Below, piece by piece: positions 31,701-42,827 of a stretch of 64,000 nt of DNA. Position 1 is the first letter of the stretch; every line of letters begins with the position of its first letter. A model generated the notes under the pieces. It searched no databases. It saw only the letters and a program-made list of their open reading frames with translations, and was not told the origin of the DNA. Source of the stretch: Nageia nagi (lineage: Eukaryota > Pinophyta); contig JBITNC010000002.1 in assembly GCA_050084985.1 (NCBI GenBank), positions 10,478,001-10,542,000 on the forward strand, read 5' to 3'. Made by a program: the position numbers and the translations under genes.

Positions 31701-32264
31701 GAGGTCACCAGATGCGAGAATATTTTGAATCCCATCTCAGAACAGGCCAAGCAAGCAAATAAGATGCTGAACAGCCTCTCGAATGAAAAGCTACAGTCTT
31801 ATAATATCGATGATCAAGTGGAGCTCATGTCAGCAATTGACTACCCAGTGAGGGGGAAATGGGTTTATCAGGAGATCAAGAGTAATATCCCATGTTGGAC
31901 ATAAGAAATGGAAAGCATGAAGTCAGAGATTTAGGGATTAAATGCATCCAGAGTCCCAGAGTTATGGAGAAGCAACGGCTCGCTTGTCCCTGAAGCTGAG
32001 TTTTTGAGTGGTCTACAGAGCAGGATTGAAAGCACTAATGACATTGATATGCTCCTGGTTTCATTTGATGAAACCAATTTGATAAAATTATTTGATTCTT
32101 TGGCAGATGATGACTTTCACATTCAATAATTGTTGAGAAAATATGCTCATGTGTCTTATGAAATTTTGAACACTATAGCTTTAGCCCATGCAAGTCTAAA
32201 GGATTTTTTCGAGATCCTCGTAGACTGGAGTAAGGTTCAGCAACTCCTGAGTGTACAGAACTGA
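28771..32264 (+). pseudogene. Gyp1 extra ORF (ORF3) downstream of pol, unknown function
   Basis: About 1,160 codons, broken by roughly a dozen stops but readable nearly in one direction. Part 1 (28771-30070) looks globular: MYFIPYRCFPTPELIEFIKG, GRTILNLDSISVVKAFNPP, DWFFTEEWTFIRLYGFSR. Part 2 (30105-30752) is acidic (EGSDDSDEEGEQG), then has a basic PPPPKRRRRSP patch resembling a nuclear localisation signal, then a Pro/Ser/Thr-rich stretch to about 30900. Part 3 (31200-32264) is rich in heptad-like Leu/Lys/Glu runs, probably coiled coil (LKRLEVEVTRCENIL). No signal peptide or membrane segment is evident, so an envelope role is not supported. The usual place for extra ORFs in plant gypsy elements is here, but I recognise no family. 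Confidence 0.6.
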
Positions 32265-32352
32265 AGTCTGATTCATTGATTCATTCAAATAAGATTCTAG
32301 GTTCTAAAATTTCTTTGTAATTGGTGAAATTTTCCCACAGATGTCACCAAAA

Positions 32353-34147
32353 TGTATATTAATACATAATCATTACTCCAAGGTTTTTTGAAAGTATGAT
32401 CACTTTCGGAGGTGACGTAAGCTAAGCATAATCACAATGGGTTTAAGAACTGTTTCTGAAAGTGATTACTTCATTATGAAAGAAGAAAAGCCCCTCGAAG
32501 TTAATGTTGAGTAACCCAGGTTCCGAAAGAGATGATGTCAGCGATTTCAGGCCTTAACCCAAAATTGGATCCCAGAAGTGATGAGGTCAGCGAGGAGTGA
32601 TCAAATAGCCAGAGTCGATGAGTAAAACATTCCAAAATTATGAATATGATGTCACAGGGAGGATGATGTTCACATTTTTGAATGAAACCAGGTCCCAGAA
32701 GTGATGAGGTCAGCAAGGGGAATTAATAAGCTGGGGTCAGTAAATAAAGCATTCCGAAATGAAATGACGACATCACAAAAGAAAGGCTAAAGCTCAGTTG
32801 TGGAAAAGCCTGACTTCCAGAGAAAGTGAGTAAAACATTCTAGAAGTATGAAGATGACATCATGGGGAGAATAATGTTCACATTTTTGAATGAAACCAGG
32901 TCCCAGAAGTGATGAGGTCAGCAAGAGATAATCGAAGAAGCCAGAGCTCGTAAATTAAGTGTTCCGGAAGTAAAGCATTCCAGAATAAGATGATGACATC
33001 ACAGAGGATAAGATAGTCACATTTTGGTAAAGATCAGGTTCCAGAGATGATGAGGTCAGCAAGGGGTGATTAAAAAGGCCAGAGTCAGTAGATAAAGCAT
33101 TTCGGAATGAAATGATAAAAGCTTAGTTATGGAAAAGCTCAGGTTCCGAAGAAAGTGAGTAGAGCATTTCGAAAGTATGAAGATGATGTCACGGGTAGGA
33201 CAATGTTCACATTTTTAAATGAAACCAGGTCCCGAAAGTGATGAGGTCAGCAAGGAGTGATCAAATAGCTAGAGCCAGTGAATAAAGCATTCCAAAATGT
33301 AGAGATGAGAACAGCAAAGAGAGATCAAATAGCTGGAGCCAATAAATAGAATATCCCAGAAGAGATGAGGACAATGAGAAGTCAGATCACAGTCATCAAG
33401 AGGCCGTATCATCTGCAATCTACCTAGTTTTGTAATATTCTACCAAGTAGCATATGTAGGTAGTATCAATTAAAAGAAGGCTAGAATCTTGAAGTCGTTT
33501 TGTAAATGTTTCTATTCTACAATTCTTGTAACTGTTGTTGCTTCAGTATAAGTATATGAAAATAAAGTGAAAGAAGGGTAGGAAGCCCTAGTATTGCTCT
33601 TTACATTTATTCTTGAAGACCTATAGTTTTTATCAGTAATATGATACCATCTTGACCTTTCTTATCTAGCACTCGTAATTATCATTCTTAATTTGGTTAC
33701 ATCGTGGCAGCTTGGCTTATTTCCTGAATGGTAATCGCGAGCTGCTAGTATAACTGTGTCTACTACATGGTAGAGTAAAGCTGGGAAACTATTAGAGAGT
33801 GAGAGCTTGTACCGTAGCTGCTACACTAGATTTAGACCAAGGTTTCACACACTGTGAAAGCCCGCGCTGAACTAGTGATCCACCTTTGCTTTCTCTATTG
33901 TTACCCTAAGCCTTTTTGCTTAAATTCCTCACACTCTACTCCTTTTTATTTTCTTTCCTATTACCCTAACCCTTTTGCTTAAATTCCTCACACTCTACTC
34001 TTTTTATTTTCTTTCATGTTACTTCTTCTACACCCAATGTATAAGGAACCGACCTTCTCCGAAGATCAGACTGTCACCATAATCTGTTCTTGATTTACTT
34101 TGGTTAAGATTGTTCATGGTGCATATATTACACAATCCTAATCAACA
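32353..34147 (+). repeat. Gyp1 3' LTR (1795 bp)
   Basis: Same ends and length as the 5' LTR. The perfect TGACGTCA of the 5' copy is TGATGTCA here (near 32533). Most differences from the 5' LTR are C/T or G/A. The bases just before it (TCACCAAAA) contain no purine tract of the usual kind. Confidence 0.93.
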
Positions 34148-34152
34148 CTATC

Positions 34153-34683
34153 TTTATACATGCTTTTCTCATTTAATACAACATCTCTACTTCTAATGAT
34201 TTTATGGTTATCAACATCCCATAACCTATATCCCAAATCATTAACACCATATCCAACAAGATAGCATTTTTGTGATTTTGCATCAAGTTTCTTTCTATCC
34301 TCTTTATCAACATGTGAAAAAGCCTCACAACCAAAGACTCTCAAGAATGAGTAATTCACCTTTTTTCCTGTCCACATCTCCTCTGGAATGCCTCCATCTA
34401 AAGCCATAGATGGACCCCTATTAATCAAGTAAACAATAGTGTCAATAGCATTAGCCCAAAGATTCAAAGGAAACCCAGCATGTATCCTCATACTTCTAGC
34501 CCTTTCTAAGATAGTCCTATTCATTCTTTCTACAACCCCATTTTCCTGTGGAGTTCTAGGGACCACCTTAATCCTTCTAATGCCATTGTGTGAACAAAAT
34601 GAATCAAACTCATTATTGCAAAATTCCCCACCATTATCGGACTTAAGACATTTCAACTTAGAATTAGTTTCATTCTCAACCAA
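34153..34683 (-). pseudogene. CopD integrase core, right of the Gyp1 insertion
   Basis: On the - strand it reads LKCLKSDNGGEFCNNEF (second catalytic Asp) and TPQENGVVERMNRTILERAR (Glu), then VFGCEAFSHVDKEDRKKLD and GYGVNDLGYRLWD of the integrase C-terminal region. It is cut by Gyp1 after DVVLNEKSMYKD and resumes at 20463. One frameshift near 34684-34710 separates it from the upstream part. Confidence 0.9.
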
Positions 34684-34704
34684 TGCCTTCCACCTTTTAA
34701 ATGT

Positions 34705-36267
34705 TTAAAACACATCAAATTTCTTTTTAATACAGTATACCCATGTCTTTCTAGTACAATCATCAATAAAAGTGACAAAATAAGATGAGCCTCCAAGTGA
34801 GCAAACCTGTGCAGGACCCCACACATCTGTATGAACAAGCTCTAATTTGTGACTCTTCTTTTCATTTCCAACTTTAAGAAAATTAACCCTTTTTTGTTTT
34901 CCATACACACAATCTTCACAAAATCCTAAATCAACTTCTTTTAGATTAGGGATTGAACCATTAGAGTGTAACATTTTCATACCTTTTTCACTCATATGTC
35001 CAAGTCTATTATGCCATAGTGATGTATCATTGCCTACTGAAATAAGATTCAATGAATAATCAAAGACATTTGTGAGCAAATAAAGAGACCCCACCAAATT
35101 TCCCTTTGCAAATACCATTGAACCTTTAGTTACTTTCCAACTAGCATCCCCGAATGTCATCACATAGCCCTCCTTATCCAATTTACTTGTTGATATAAGA
35201 TTTCTTGTAAGATCCGGAATGTGTCTAGCTTCATTAAGAGTCCATTGTGTTCCATTAGGTAATTTCATTGTTATATTGCCAATACCAACAATCTTGCATG
35301 GGTGTTCATTACCTAATAATACTTGACCAAAGTCACCATGTGTGTAATTTGAAAAATAGTTCTTATTTGGAGTAGCATCATATGAAGCACCTGAATCAAG
35401 AACCCAATAATCACCATTTGTTTCATGAGATATGATTAAAGCATCTTGAATTAATTCACCAACAATATTTGCCTCTTGGTTACTTGTGCTTTCATTATTA
35501 TTACTACTTTCATTTCCTTTCCTATTCCAACAATCCCTTTTAATGTGACCCTTTTTACCACAATGCCAACATTCCAATTTAGTTTTACCTTTTGATTTTG
35601 ACCTTCCTTGTGATTTCCTACTTGACTTGCTTCTCCTTCTTTCCTTTGATCTTCCTCTTATCTCTACTGTGAGAGCAGCATTGGAGCATTCTCCCGTGGA
35701 CTTTCTCCTCATGTCCTCACTAAGAATTATTCCAACAACTTCATCAAAGACCAATTTTGCATTAGAAGAAGAATTACTAAAAGCCATAACAAAGCTATTC
35801 CAACTATCTGGAAGTGAACATAGAATTAACAAAGCTCTTACTTCATCTTCAAATTCTATTTTTACTGAAGTTAATTGATTTATGATTGTGTTAAATTCAT
35901 TAACATGGTCTTGAACTAAACTACCTTCATTCATCTTCATGTTAAACAATTTCTTCATTAAGTATACTTTGTTTGAGGCGGATGGTTTTTCATACATTTT
36001 AGCAAGTTTATCCATTACACCTTTAGTGGTTGTTTCATTGGAAATATTGAAAGCTACACTAGAACTTAAACAAAGTCTTACAGCTCGCAAAGCCTTTCTA
36101 TCCAACAAGTTCCATTCTCCATCACTCATAGTAGTAGGTTTCTTACTCTTATCTTCTAGAGGTATATAGAGATCCTTTTGTTAGAGGTAGTCTTCCATTT
36201 GCATTTTCCAAAACTGAAATCCTTACCCATTAAATCTTTCCACCTTCAGCCTCCCTTCTTCTGCCAT
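34705..36267 (-). pseudogene. CopD gag, protease and integrase N-terminal part
   Basis: Probable start ATG at 36267 (MAEEGRLKVERFNG). Two TAA stops follow early (36223-36225 and 36181-36183), after which the frame is open from 36129 for 474 codons. Gag core: LYIPLEDKS, KMYEKPSASNKVYLMKKLF, DHVNEFNTIINQL, LLILCSLPDSWNSFVMAFS. Then come a Ser/Arg/Lys-rich stretch and a perfect CX2CX4HX4C knuckle (CWHCGKKGHIKRDC). The protease active site DSGAS is intact near 35390. The integrase zinc domain is HNRLGHMSEKGMKML and CEDCVYGKQ, and the first core Asp is in VHTDVWGP. The catalytic residues visible here are intact. Confidence 0.92.
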
Positions 36268-36330
36268 AGTGCTCTTCTTGGTTTCCAATCTACACACAAG
36301 ATTCACCAACAAAATCCCAACAAAACAACA

Positions 36331-36343
36331 TGCTCTGATACCA
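36331..36343 (-). other. CopD primer-binding site
   Basis: On the - strand TGGTATCAGAGCA, two bases inside the 5' LTR. It is a perfect match to the initiator-Met tRNA type used by plant copia elements. Confidence 0.88.
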
Positions 36344-36345
36344 CT

Positions 36346-36894
36346 TGTTAGGATTTAATAAGTTTCTATAAGCAAGAGCATCAATAATTCTCTTACTCCT
36401 TAGCAAAAGAAACAACATTCAAAGCATACTACTGAAATCAAATAACCATGAACATCAATCACACAAAGAGAGACACAAGAGATAACATGGTTCACCCAAT
36501 GTAGGCTACATCCATGGAGAAGCTTTCAACCCTTTTGCATATCATTCTTCAAAGTCCTCCAAGCAATAAACTAGCAGCATAACCTTGCTACAATCTTCAC
36601 TTTGGAGTTACAACAAAAAACCTCACTACAATCTCTCTCTCAACAATCACAATCTACTTCACAATTGCTGTCAAAACTACAATACTACATGCCTCAACTC
36701 AAGCCTCTTATTTATAGGTACAAAATAACCCAACTTAAACCCAAGTTGGATCAGGAAGGTCGTTAGGTAACCCCCAACCCTTCTATAACTGATAACCAGG
36801 TGTCATGGCTTCTTGGCAACTAAAATTTGGTGTTAAACGAGAAAGAAACTGCTCTCTATTTTCTAGCCGGTTGTAGTCTCCATTTTCTAACAAC
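36346..36894 (-). repeat. CopD 5' LTR (549 bp)
   Basis: Aligns with 18102-18648 over its whole length. A TATAAATA box lies on the - strand at 36709-36716. The primer-binding site on its left marks it as the 5' LTR. The right edge is followed by target duplication ACATG. Confidence 0.95.
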
Positions 36895-37279
36895 ATGCAC
36901 TAAGGCCTTGTGGTGAATCAGAATGTGTGAGTCACATTTGACATATAAAATACTTAATGGCCACCTTGCATGAAAATTAAATGTGTACTTTTCTTCACCC
37001 TTTGTTCTCTATGCCTTCTTTGGATTTTCAATAATATCATTATACTCTTGATATTCCTTATCCTTTCAAAATATATTTGCCTTACAATAAATTTAAATTG
37101 ATTTGGATGTTTTTCCACTGAGCCACATTTCATATATGGTATTAATTATTTTCATCCTTTCTTTTTATTTTCCTTATTTTTTTAGATTTATTTTCCTTTT
37201 TACTGAATTATTAATTTGATTAGAATTCATCAAATTTACATTCTTTTTCCATTCCATCAATATTGGATTTAAGATTCTA
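36895..37279 (-). other. Flank of CopD, unknown degenerate sequence
   Basis: Continues the unknown sequence left of CopD (16861-18101). On the - strand a short peptide stretch (NFHARWPLSILYVKCDSHI) is readable at about 36920-36990. Nothing else is identifiable. Its right side grades into the LINE 3' end without a clear poly-A mark. Confidence 0.4.
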
Positions 37280-40163
37280 TATTACTTTTAACTTGAATAT
37301 TTTGTACGTTTGATGTGCTTGATTCTTTTTATTTTCAAAGACTTTGCCATTCCTCTCCTTCCAAATTTGACTATACATATGAGGTACTACAAAGTCCCAT
37401 AAAAGCTTTTACTTTTTTTATTCTCTATCATTCAATCCTATTGAATAATGTTATCAAAGAATGAAGCATGTATTACCCAACTAAAGGGAAGCCTTTTTTT
37501 AACGAGTTTATAAATTTCATGTGTAAACTTATAGTCCTTAAAAAATGGTCTCTTGTTTCTTCCTCTTATGTGTAAAGACTACATCTATTGGGCATCTGAA
37601 AGCCCTTTCTTTTAAGATTCTCTATACTTGGAAATTTGTTGTGAGCTAGGACCCACGTGAAGAAGGTTATTTTTGGAATTAGGCCATTGATCCATATTTT
37701 ATTCCATAGTTCTTGATTCTTCATATTTTGAGTGCAATAGATTAACCTTATGGCTGCTTCTTTCACTATGTACTTCCCATATTTTGCTAACATTCACTTT
37801 GGTTAATCTTTATGATGTAATAAAATTTTTTATTTATCTTTACAATTCCATCTTAATTGCCTTCAATTATCTCTTAATCTTATTATTTGATGCTTTTTTA
37901 ATCAACCACTTTGCTTCATTCTTATCAAGGTATTCCATTACTTTATCTTATTGATTATTAATGGCTCATTTTATCCCTTTCTTGAATTTTCTATGCTATA
38001 CCAAAGGTTTACTCCTAAGCCAAGCACACTCTCAAAATATATATTATTTATCATGTGCTTACTTTCTAAGCAATATACTTCATAACAAGATGTGTAATTT
38101 ACATAATTCCATTCAAAAAAGAAGAACCATAAGGTGGGTTTTCAACTCTTAGAATTAAGTTATTGCTTTGCATTTTGCCTAACAAACTCTTATTCTCTAT
38201 CTTCTTACATGGCTAATTTCCAAACAAGTTTACCTCTTAAAGCTTGACTAATATGGGGTATTTTCCTTGGATCTAATTCACCTAATATTTTTTCCATCCA
38301 TATTTTCTTCCAAGCTACCATACCAATTTTCTTTTCTTTGAACCACCTGTCCATAAAAATTTGTTACATATATAATCTATTTTCTTGCTTATTGATAGAG
38401 GAATTTTGAATACCAAAGCAATATAGATGACTATGCTTCAAATTGTATGCTTGATTAAAATGAGATTCCATGAATAGCTCATCACCTTATCTTCCCATCA
38501 TGTCATTTAAGAATATCTTTTTCTTTGGCCTTTTTGATAGCCCTCCTTGGTGCTTTTTCCATGGTGATAAAGATTGTGATGAAAGAGGATCTCCTTTTCT
38601 TAGTCCTCTTCTTGATCCAAAGAATCTAACCATTTCACCATTCAATAATATAATTTTTTTTTGTTGTGATATACAGCCTAAAATCCATGGTCCCCCTTTT
38701 GTAGCAAACCAAAACTCTTAAGTATTTGATCTATGAGAAAATAGTAAATTCTATATTAGGCCTTATTTATGTCCAATTTTAGTGTCATTTCTTCTTTCTT
38801 TTTACTATGAATAGAGTGTAGTACTTTATGCATTAGGATTATTCCATCTGTTATCTTCCTTCCTTGTACAAAACCATCTTATTACGGGTATAGTATGATC
38901 ATAAGTAGTAAATTTAATTATTTTTCTCTAATTTTTGTAAGTATCTTATAAATTACATTGCCTATACTTATTGGTCTATAGTCTTTGAATTTTCTTACTT
39001 CATATGTTTTGGGTATTAGTGCCAAGAATGTTATGTTCCATTATTTAAGTAGTTTTCCTTTCTTGAAATTTTTTTTAACTACCATTATCATATCTTTTTT
39101 CTATAATTTTTCAATTTTATTGAAAGAAACATGTTGTGTACCCATACTAACTTAGAGCTTTGTCCTTATTCACCAAGAATAAAGCATTTTTTAATTTTTT
39201 CATTTAACTACTTTTCTAATGCTTCATTTTCCTTTTGATCTACTAGCTTAGGTATGCATATGATAACATCATTCATAACTCTTTTATTTTTGGGTATGAT
39301 CGTGAGGCAAACCATTTCGGGAACCCCCTCATAGCTAGTAATAGGGTAAAATTTTAAAGTCTCTTCCATCCACCTAGTTGTTATGGACAAATAGTTTAAT
39401 AGTAGACAAACCATAGCTAAGCTGAAGCCCCACTATGAGTTTGTTGGATCAACTAAAGTGATTCAAAATTGAGTTATTACAAAGACAAATCAAATCATTT
39501 AACCATCATGTTTCCCCCTCGAGGACATTCATAGCTCTTTTATTTAGCTTTTGATCTAGTTGCAATAGTTTTGGGTAGAAATAATCTACTTCGTTCTTAA
39601 TTTCTTGTTCATTATTTTTAATTCTTCCATATGAATTCCTCACTTTTATTATTTTTTTAAATCTTCTCTTTCTCAATGTTATCATCTTAAAGAATATAGT
39701 ATTTTCATTGCCTTGTTTAAGCCAAGTTATTCTAGATTTTTGATTTTAATGCATTCTATATTATGTTAAAGTGTTATAATATTTTGTTAAGATTTATTTT
39801 TTCTTTAAGTAAATTTCCTTATCTCTTCCCTTCCATAATATTTCCTACTCAATTGGTTCCAGCTCCTCCTAAAGATTATGCTTTCTAAGTTAGACATTTT
39901 AAAAGACTTGTTTATTCCATTGCTCCAACTTTCATTTAACTTCATCAAGTTTCTTTGATAATCTATACATTATTGTGCCTTATATATATTTATTTAACTA
40001 TTTTTTAATATTTTCTTTAAAACTAGGGTGAGACATTCACATATATTCAAATTTGAAAGGTGATTTATTCTTTTGGTAGGGATTCATGTGTAATACTAGT
40101 GGTTTATGATCTCATGTCACTTTAAGTAGTGATGTTAAATCACTATTTTGATACTATTTCATT
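37280..40163 (-). pseudogene. LINE (non-LTR retrotransposon) RT and zinc-binding region, 3' portion
   Basis: On the - strand, from right to left: SDMRSQTT-like end of the endonuclease near 40130, a long broken linker, and RT motifs ALIPKTYEVRKFKDYRPISI (DYRPI at 38970-38984) and GNVIYKILTKI. Then GFVQGRKITDGIILMHKVL (38840-38875), KLDINKA near 38765, VRFFGSRRGLRKGDPLSS (near 38560-38620), LSQALRGKLVWKL-like sequence near 38250, a zf-RVT domain at 37566-37793 (LWNKIWINGLIPKITFFTWV), and IWKERNGKVFENKK near 37330-37375. The order fits plant L1-type LINE ORF2. The FADD palm motif is not found and stops are dense. Its 5' part is at 57566-59030. Confidence 0.82.
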
Positions 40164-40647
40164 TGTGAGAATTGAACTATAACATAAATAACTCTAAACT
40201 CCCAAGATCACATGAAAGCTTACAATTTACATCTAACAACTCACAAGATAACATAAGATGTAAATGGTTCCTCCAACTAGAGGTACAACCACTAACTAGG
40301 TCTCACTTCATTCACAAACATGAATCTTTTACAATTCTTATAGCTCATCTCCTAAACACTATCCTCTAGCATAACTTTACTCCATAAATTGGTGTATGAT
40401 CCAAAGAGGGAGCCTTTTATTTATAGGCCAAAATCCCTCTTTGGATCACCCTTTTACCCAATGTACAAAAGCATGACATGCACATCCTTTTACCTAAGGG
40501 GCATGCTCGTGACATGGAGTGTAGGACAAATAACATTATCATATTCACTTAAATAATTAAGGTATCAAATGATACCCTTAAGTATTGGTGAACTTACATA
40601 GAAGACTATTACAAAACCTTTACAATAATGCATTATACATTCCAACA
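40164..40647 (-). repeat. CopB-2 3' LTR (484 bp)
   Basis: Bounded by TG (40164) and CA (40647) on the + strand. It has a - strand TATAAATA at 40418-40425, and a purine tract AAGGGGGAG (- strand, 40648-40656) stands next to it. It lacks about 15 bp present near the start of the 5' LTR. Confidence 0.9.
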
Positions 40648-40931
40648 CTCCCCCTTAATGCAATATTAGGATAGAATGAATAAAAGAGAATGAAAAGAGA
40701 AAGTAAGAGAGTTCTCCAAATAGATACAAAAAAGATGAGAACTTTTTACATATTTGTGAAATAAAAAAGATCTAGTTTAAGATTCACTACTTTACCAAAT
40801 ACAATCATTAACCATAACTGATTTCAATGTATATGAAGTAGTCATTCAATTAGAAGTCATGAAGAGTCTCTAAGAGCCTACATACCTAAAATAAGTAACT
40901 TACAATCTCAAAGGAACTTGTAAGTCATAAG
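40648..40931 (-). other. CopB-2 3' region, left of the CopA-2 insertion
   Basis: Non-coding 3' region with the purine tract at 40648-40656. It ends in the target duplication ATAAG (40927-40931) and resumes at 49727. It aligns with the CopA 3' regions. Confidence 0.8.
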
Positions 40932-41390
40932 TGAAGGATCTAGACCTATTCTAATCCTTAAGGTCTAAGACTAGCAAACTCAATCATACAGAAGATAACA
41001 CAAATATAATGTGGTTCCTCCCTCCTTGGGAGTACATCCACAACTAGTTCTCAATTCTCAATCTATGCACCTCTTACAACAATTCTCTTCCTCTCCTACA
41101 CAACTAGTAGAGTAATCTTACTCCAAAAACTTAGTTATGTTACAAGAGGAGAGGCCCTCTATTTATAGCTTGAGAGCACCTCCCTAACCTCCCTTTAACC
41201 CAAGGGTAAGGTTAGGGTTACAATAAATGTATCACCTAACTTTAACCTACCAACTAACCACATGGTAAAGTCAAAGTCTACATAATAAAGAATTCAATTA
41301 ATCCCTTAAGGTATCTACATATCTTTTAAGTGATTAATTGAATTTACAAGGAGTTTAGATATTCACAATATTTCATTACAAATTCTAACA
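40932..41390 (-). repeat. CopA-2 3' LTR (459 bp)
   Basis: + strand TGAAGGATCTAG to AATTCTAACA. It has a - strand TATAAATA at 41160-41167. It is adjacent to the purine tract on its right. Confidence 0.96.
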
Positions 41391-41399
41391 CTCCCCCTT
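41391..41399 (-). other. CopA-2 polypurine tract next to the 3' LTR
   Basis: On the - strand AAGGGGGAG directly precedes the LTR. A second AAGGGGGAG lies at the end of pol near 42165-42175. Confidence 0.8.
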
Positions 41400-41876
41400 A
41401 ATGCAATATTGGGATAGAGCGTAGAAGAGAGAAGAGAGAGAGTAAGAGAGAGTTCTCCTCCATAGAGATACAAGTGGAGATGAGAACATTTACATATTTG
41501 AGAATCTTTTTGAGAACTAGTTTGAGACTCACTACATTACCATTTGACAAAAATGGTTTACAATACAATCATTAACCACAACTGGTTTCACTGTACATAG
41601 TAGTCGATCAACTTTAAGCTAACATGTAAGTCTCCATGAGCTTGCTTACACAAGGTGAGTAACCTGCATTTCTGAAGAAGATCCTGCATGCTACAAGCAA
41701 CTTATGAACAAAATCAGTTAGATGCATCATATATTCAAATAAGAGAATCAAATAATGCCATCTTATAAATAACTGATCAATGGTGCACTATAAGTCATCA
41801 CAGAGATGCCAAGCCATCACTCATAGTCACCTGTTGTATATAGTCATGTGTTGATTTTTAATAGAGCATAAAAAAT

Positions 41877-42085
41877 TGTACAATAAGTTTCTCACATAGA
41901 GCAAACTTACCATGGAGGTATAGAATGTACAAGAAGTTCCTCACGCAGAGCGAACTTACCACGGAGGTATATCAATTATATGCTCAAAAAATTGTACAAC
42001 AAGTTTCTCATGCAGAGCAAACTTACCACGGAGGTATAAAATGTATAACAAGTTTCTCACACAGAGCAAACTTACCACGGAGGTA
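41877..42085 (-). repeat. Four-copy hairpin repeat array, CopA-2 3' region
   Basis: Reverse-strand counterparts of the CopA-1 array at 4478-4757. On the - strand three stems are AAGTTTG/(G)AAACTT and one is AAGTTC/GAACTT (around 41935-41958). T:A therefore changes to C:G as a pair, as in copy 4 of CopA-1. The centre varies slightly (CTCTGCGTGA, CTCTGCATGA, CTCTATGTGA). It lies 70-280 bases downstream of the pol stop. Confidence 0.82.
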
Positions 42086-42155
42086 TATCATAATCAACAC
42101 AATATAACAATAAAAAAGGCCTCTTAGAGGTGAAGTTGTCATCACTAACAAAAGT

Positions 42156-42827
42156 TCAAACTTCACTCCCCCTTGAGGGCAACTTCACCAACCCGAGAGA
42201 ATCCCTAAGCTTGTTGAACTGAGCTTTAGGAAGGGGCTTGGTGAATAAATCAGCAGAGTTGTCAGTAGATGGACAATACTTCAAGTGTATGATGTCATCT
42301 AGAACCTTCTCCCTGATAAAATGGGCTTAGATTTCCACATGTTTGGTTCTTTGATGGAATACAGGATTCTTAGCCAAAGAGATAGCCGATTGATTATCTG
42401 AAGAGATAAGACATGGGCCATTTTGCTCATACCCAATTTCGATTAGAAGATGCCTCAGCCAAATAGCATCTTGGGCGGTAATAGACATGGCTCAATATTC
42501 GACTTCGATGGTAGAAAGAGTCACAATAGGTTGCTTCTTGGAAGCCCAAGAGATAGCACCTGAACCAATGCTAAACACATATGCAGAGGTTGACTTTTCG
42601 TCATCTCTATTTCCCCCATAATCAGAATCTAAGAACCCTAAGAGAATAATCAAGGGCACTTTGGAATACTTAAGAGCAAGTTCCTTTATCCTTGCCACAT
42701 ACCTCAAGATTTGCTTAACAGCATTGAGGTGTTCAACATATGGTTTTTGCATGAATCGTGCCATCAGATTCACTGCAAAGGCAATATCAGGTCGAGAGAT
42801 AGTCAGATACAGAAGACTACCGATCAA
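42156..42827 (-). pseudogene. CopA-2 RNase H domain, end of pol
   Basis: Begins LIGSLLYLTISRPDIAFAVN after a TAA at 42828-42830. Motifs: DSDYGGNRDDEKSTS and LSTIEVEY, then TGA at 42489-42491 where CopA-1 has CGA (Arg). Downstream, the third motif and the TKPLP-like C-terminus are still readable to TGA 42156-42158. The CGA-to-TGA change is a CpG transition. Confidence 0.88.

Larger units (their letters stand above)
20464..34147 (+). mobile_element. Gyp1: 13.7-kb Ty3/gypsy element nested in CopD
   Basis: The LTRs are both exactly 1795 bp (20464-22258 and 32353-34147). They are flanked by perfect 5-bp target duplications CTATC (20459-20463 and 34148-34152) inside CopD pol. Internal order: leader, gag, protease, archaeal-type RNase H, RT, RNase H, integrase, then a 3.5-kb extra ORF. 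Integrase after RT makes it Ty3/gypsy; the second RNase H points to the Tat/Ogre side of plant gypsy elements (inference). The LTRs show about 20-25 differences in the first 360 aligned bases by eye, nearly all transitions, so it is older than its LTR lengths suggest. All ORFs carry stops. Confidence 0.95.
18102..36894 (-). mobile_element. CopD: full-length Ty1/copia element, split by Gyp1
   Basis: LTRs lie at 18102-18648 and 36346-36894, flanked by perfect 5-bp target duplications ACATG (18097-18101 and 36895-36899). The primer-binding site (36331-36343) and purine tract (18649-18661) are both in place. After removing Gyp1 (20464-34147 plus one CTATC) the element is about 5.1 kb, typical for copia. 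The two LTRs differ at roughly 15 positions by eye over about 548 bp (near 97% identity). Unlike CopA/CopB it has a conventional short leader, about 64 bases from primer-binding site to gag ATG. Confidence 0.95.

Noticed and set aside
28771-32264. Envelope gene in Gyp1
   Set aside because: Position fits, but no signal peptide, transmembrane segment or cysteine-rich ectodomain is visible. Called an extra ORF of unknown function.
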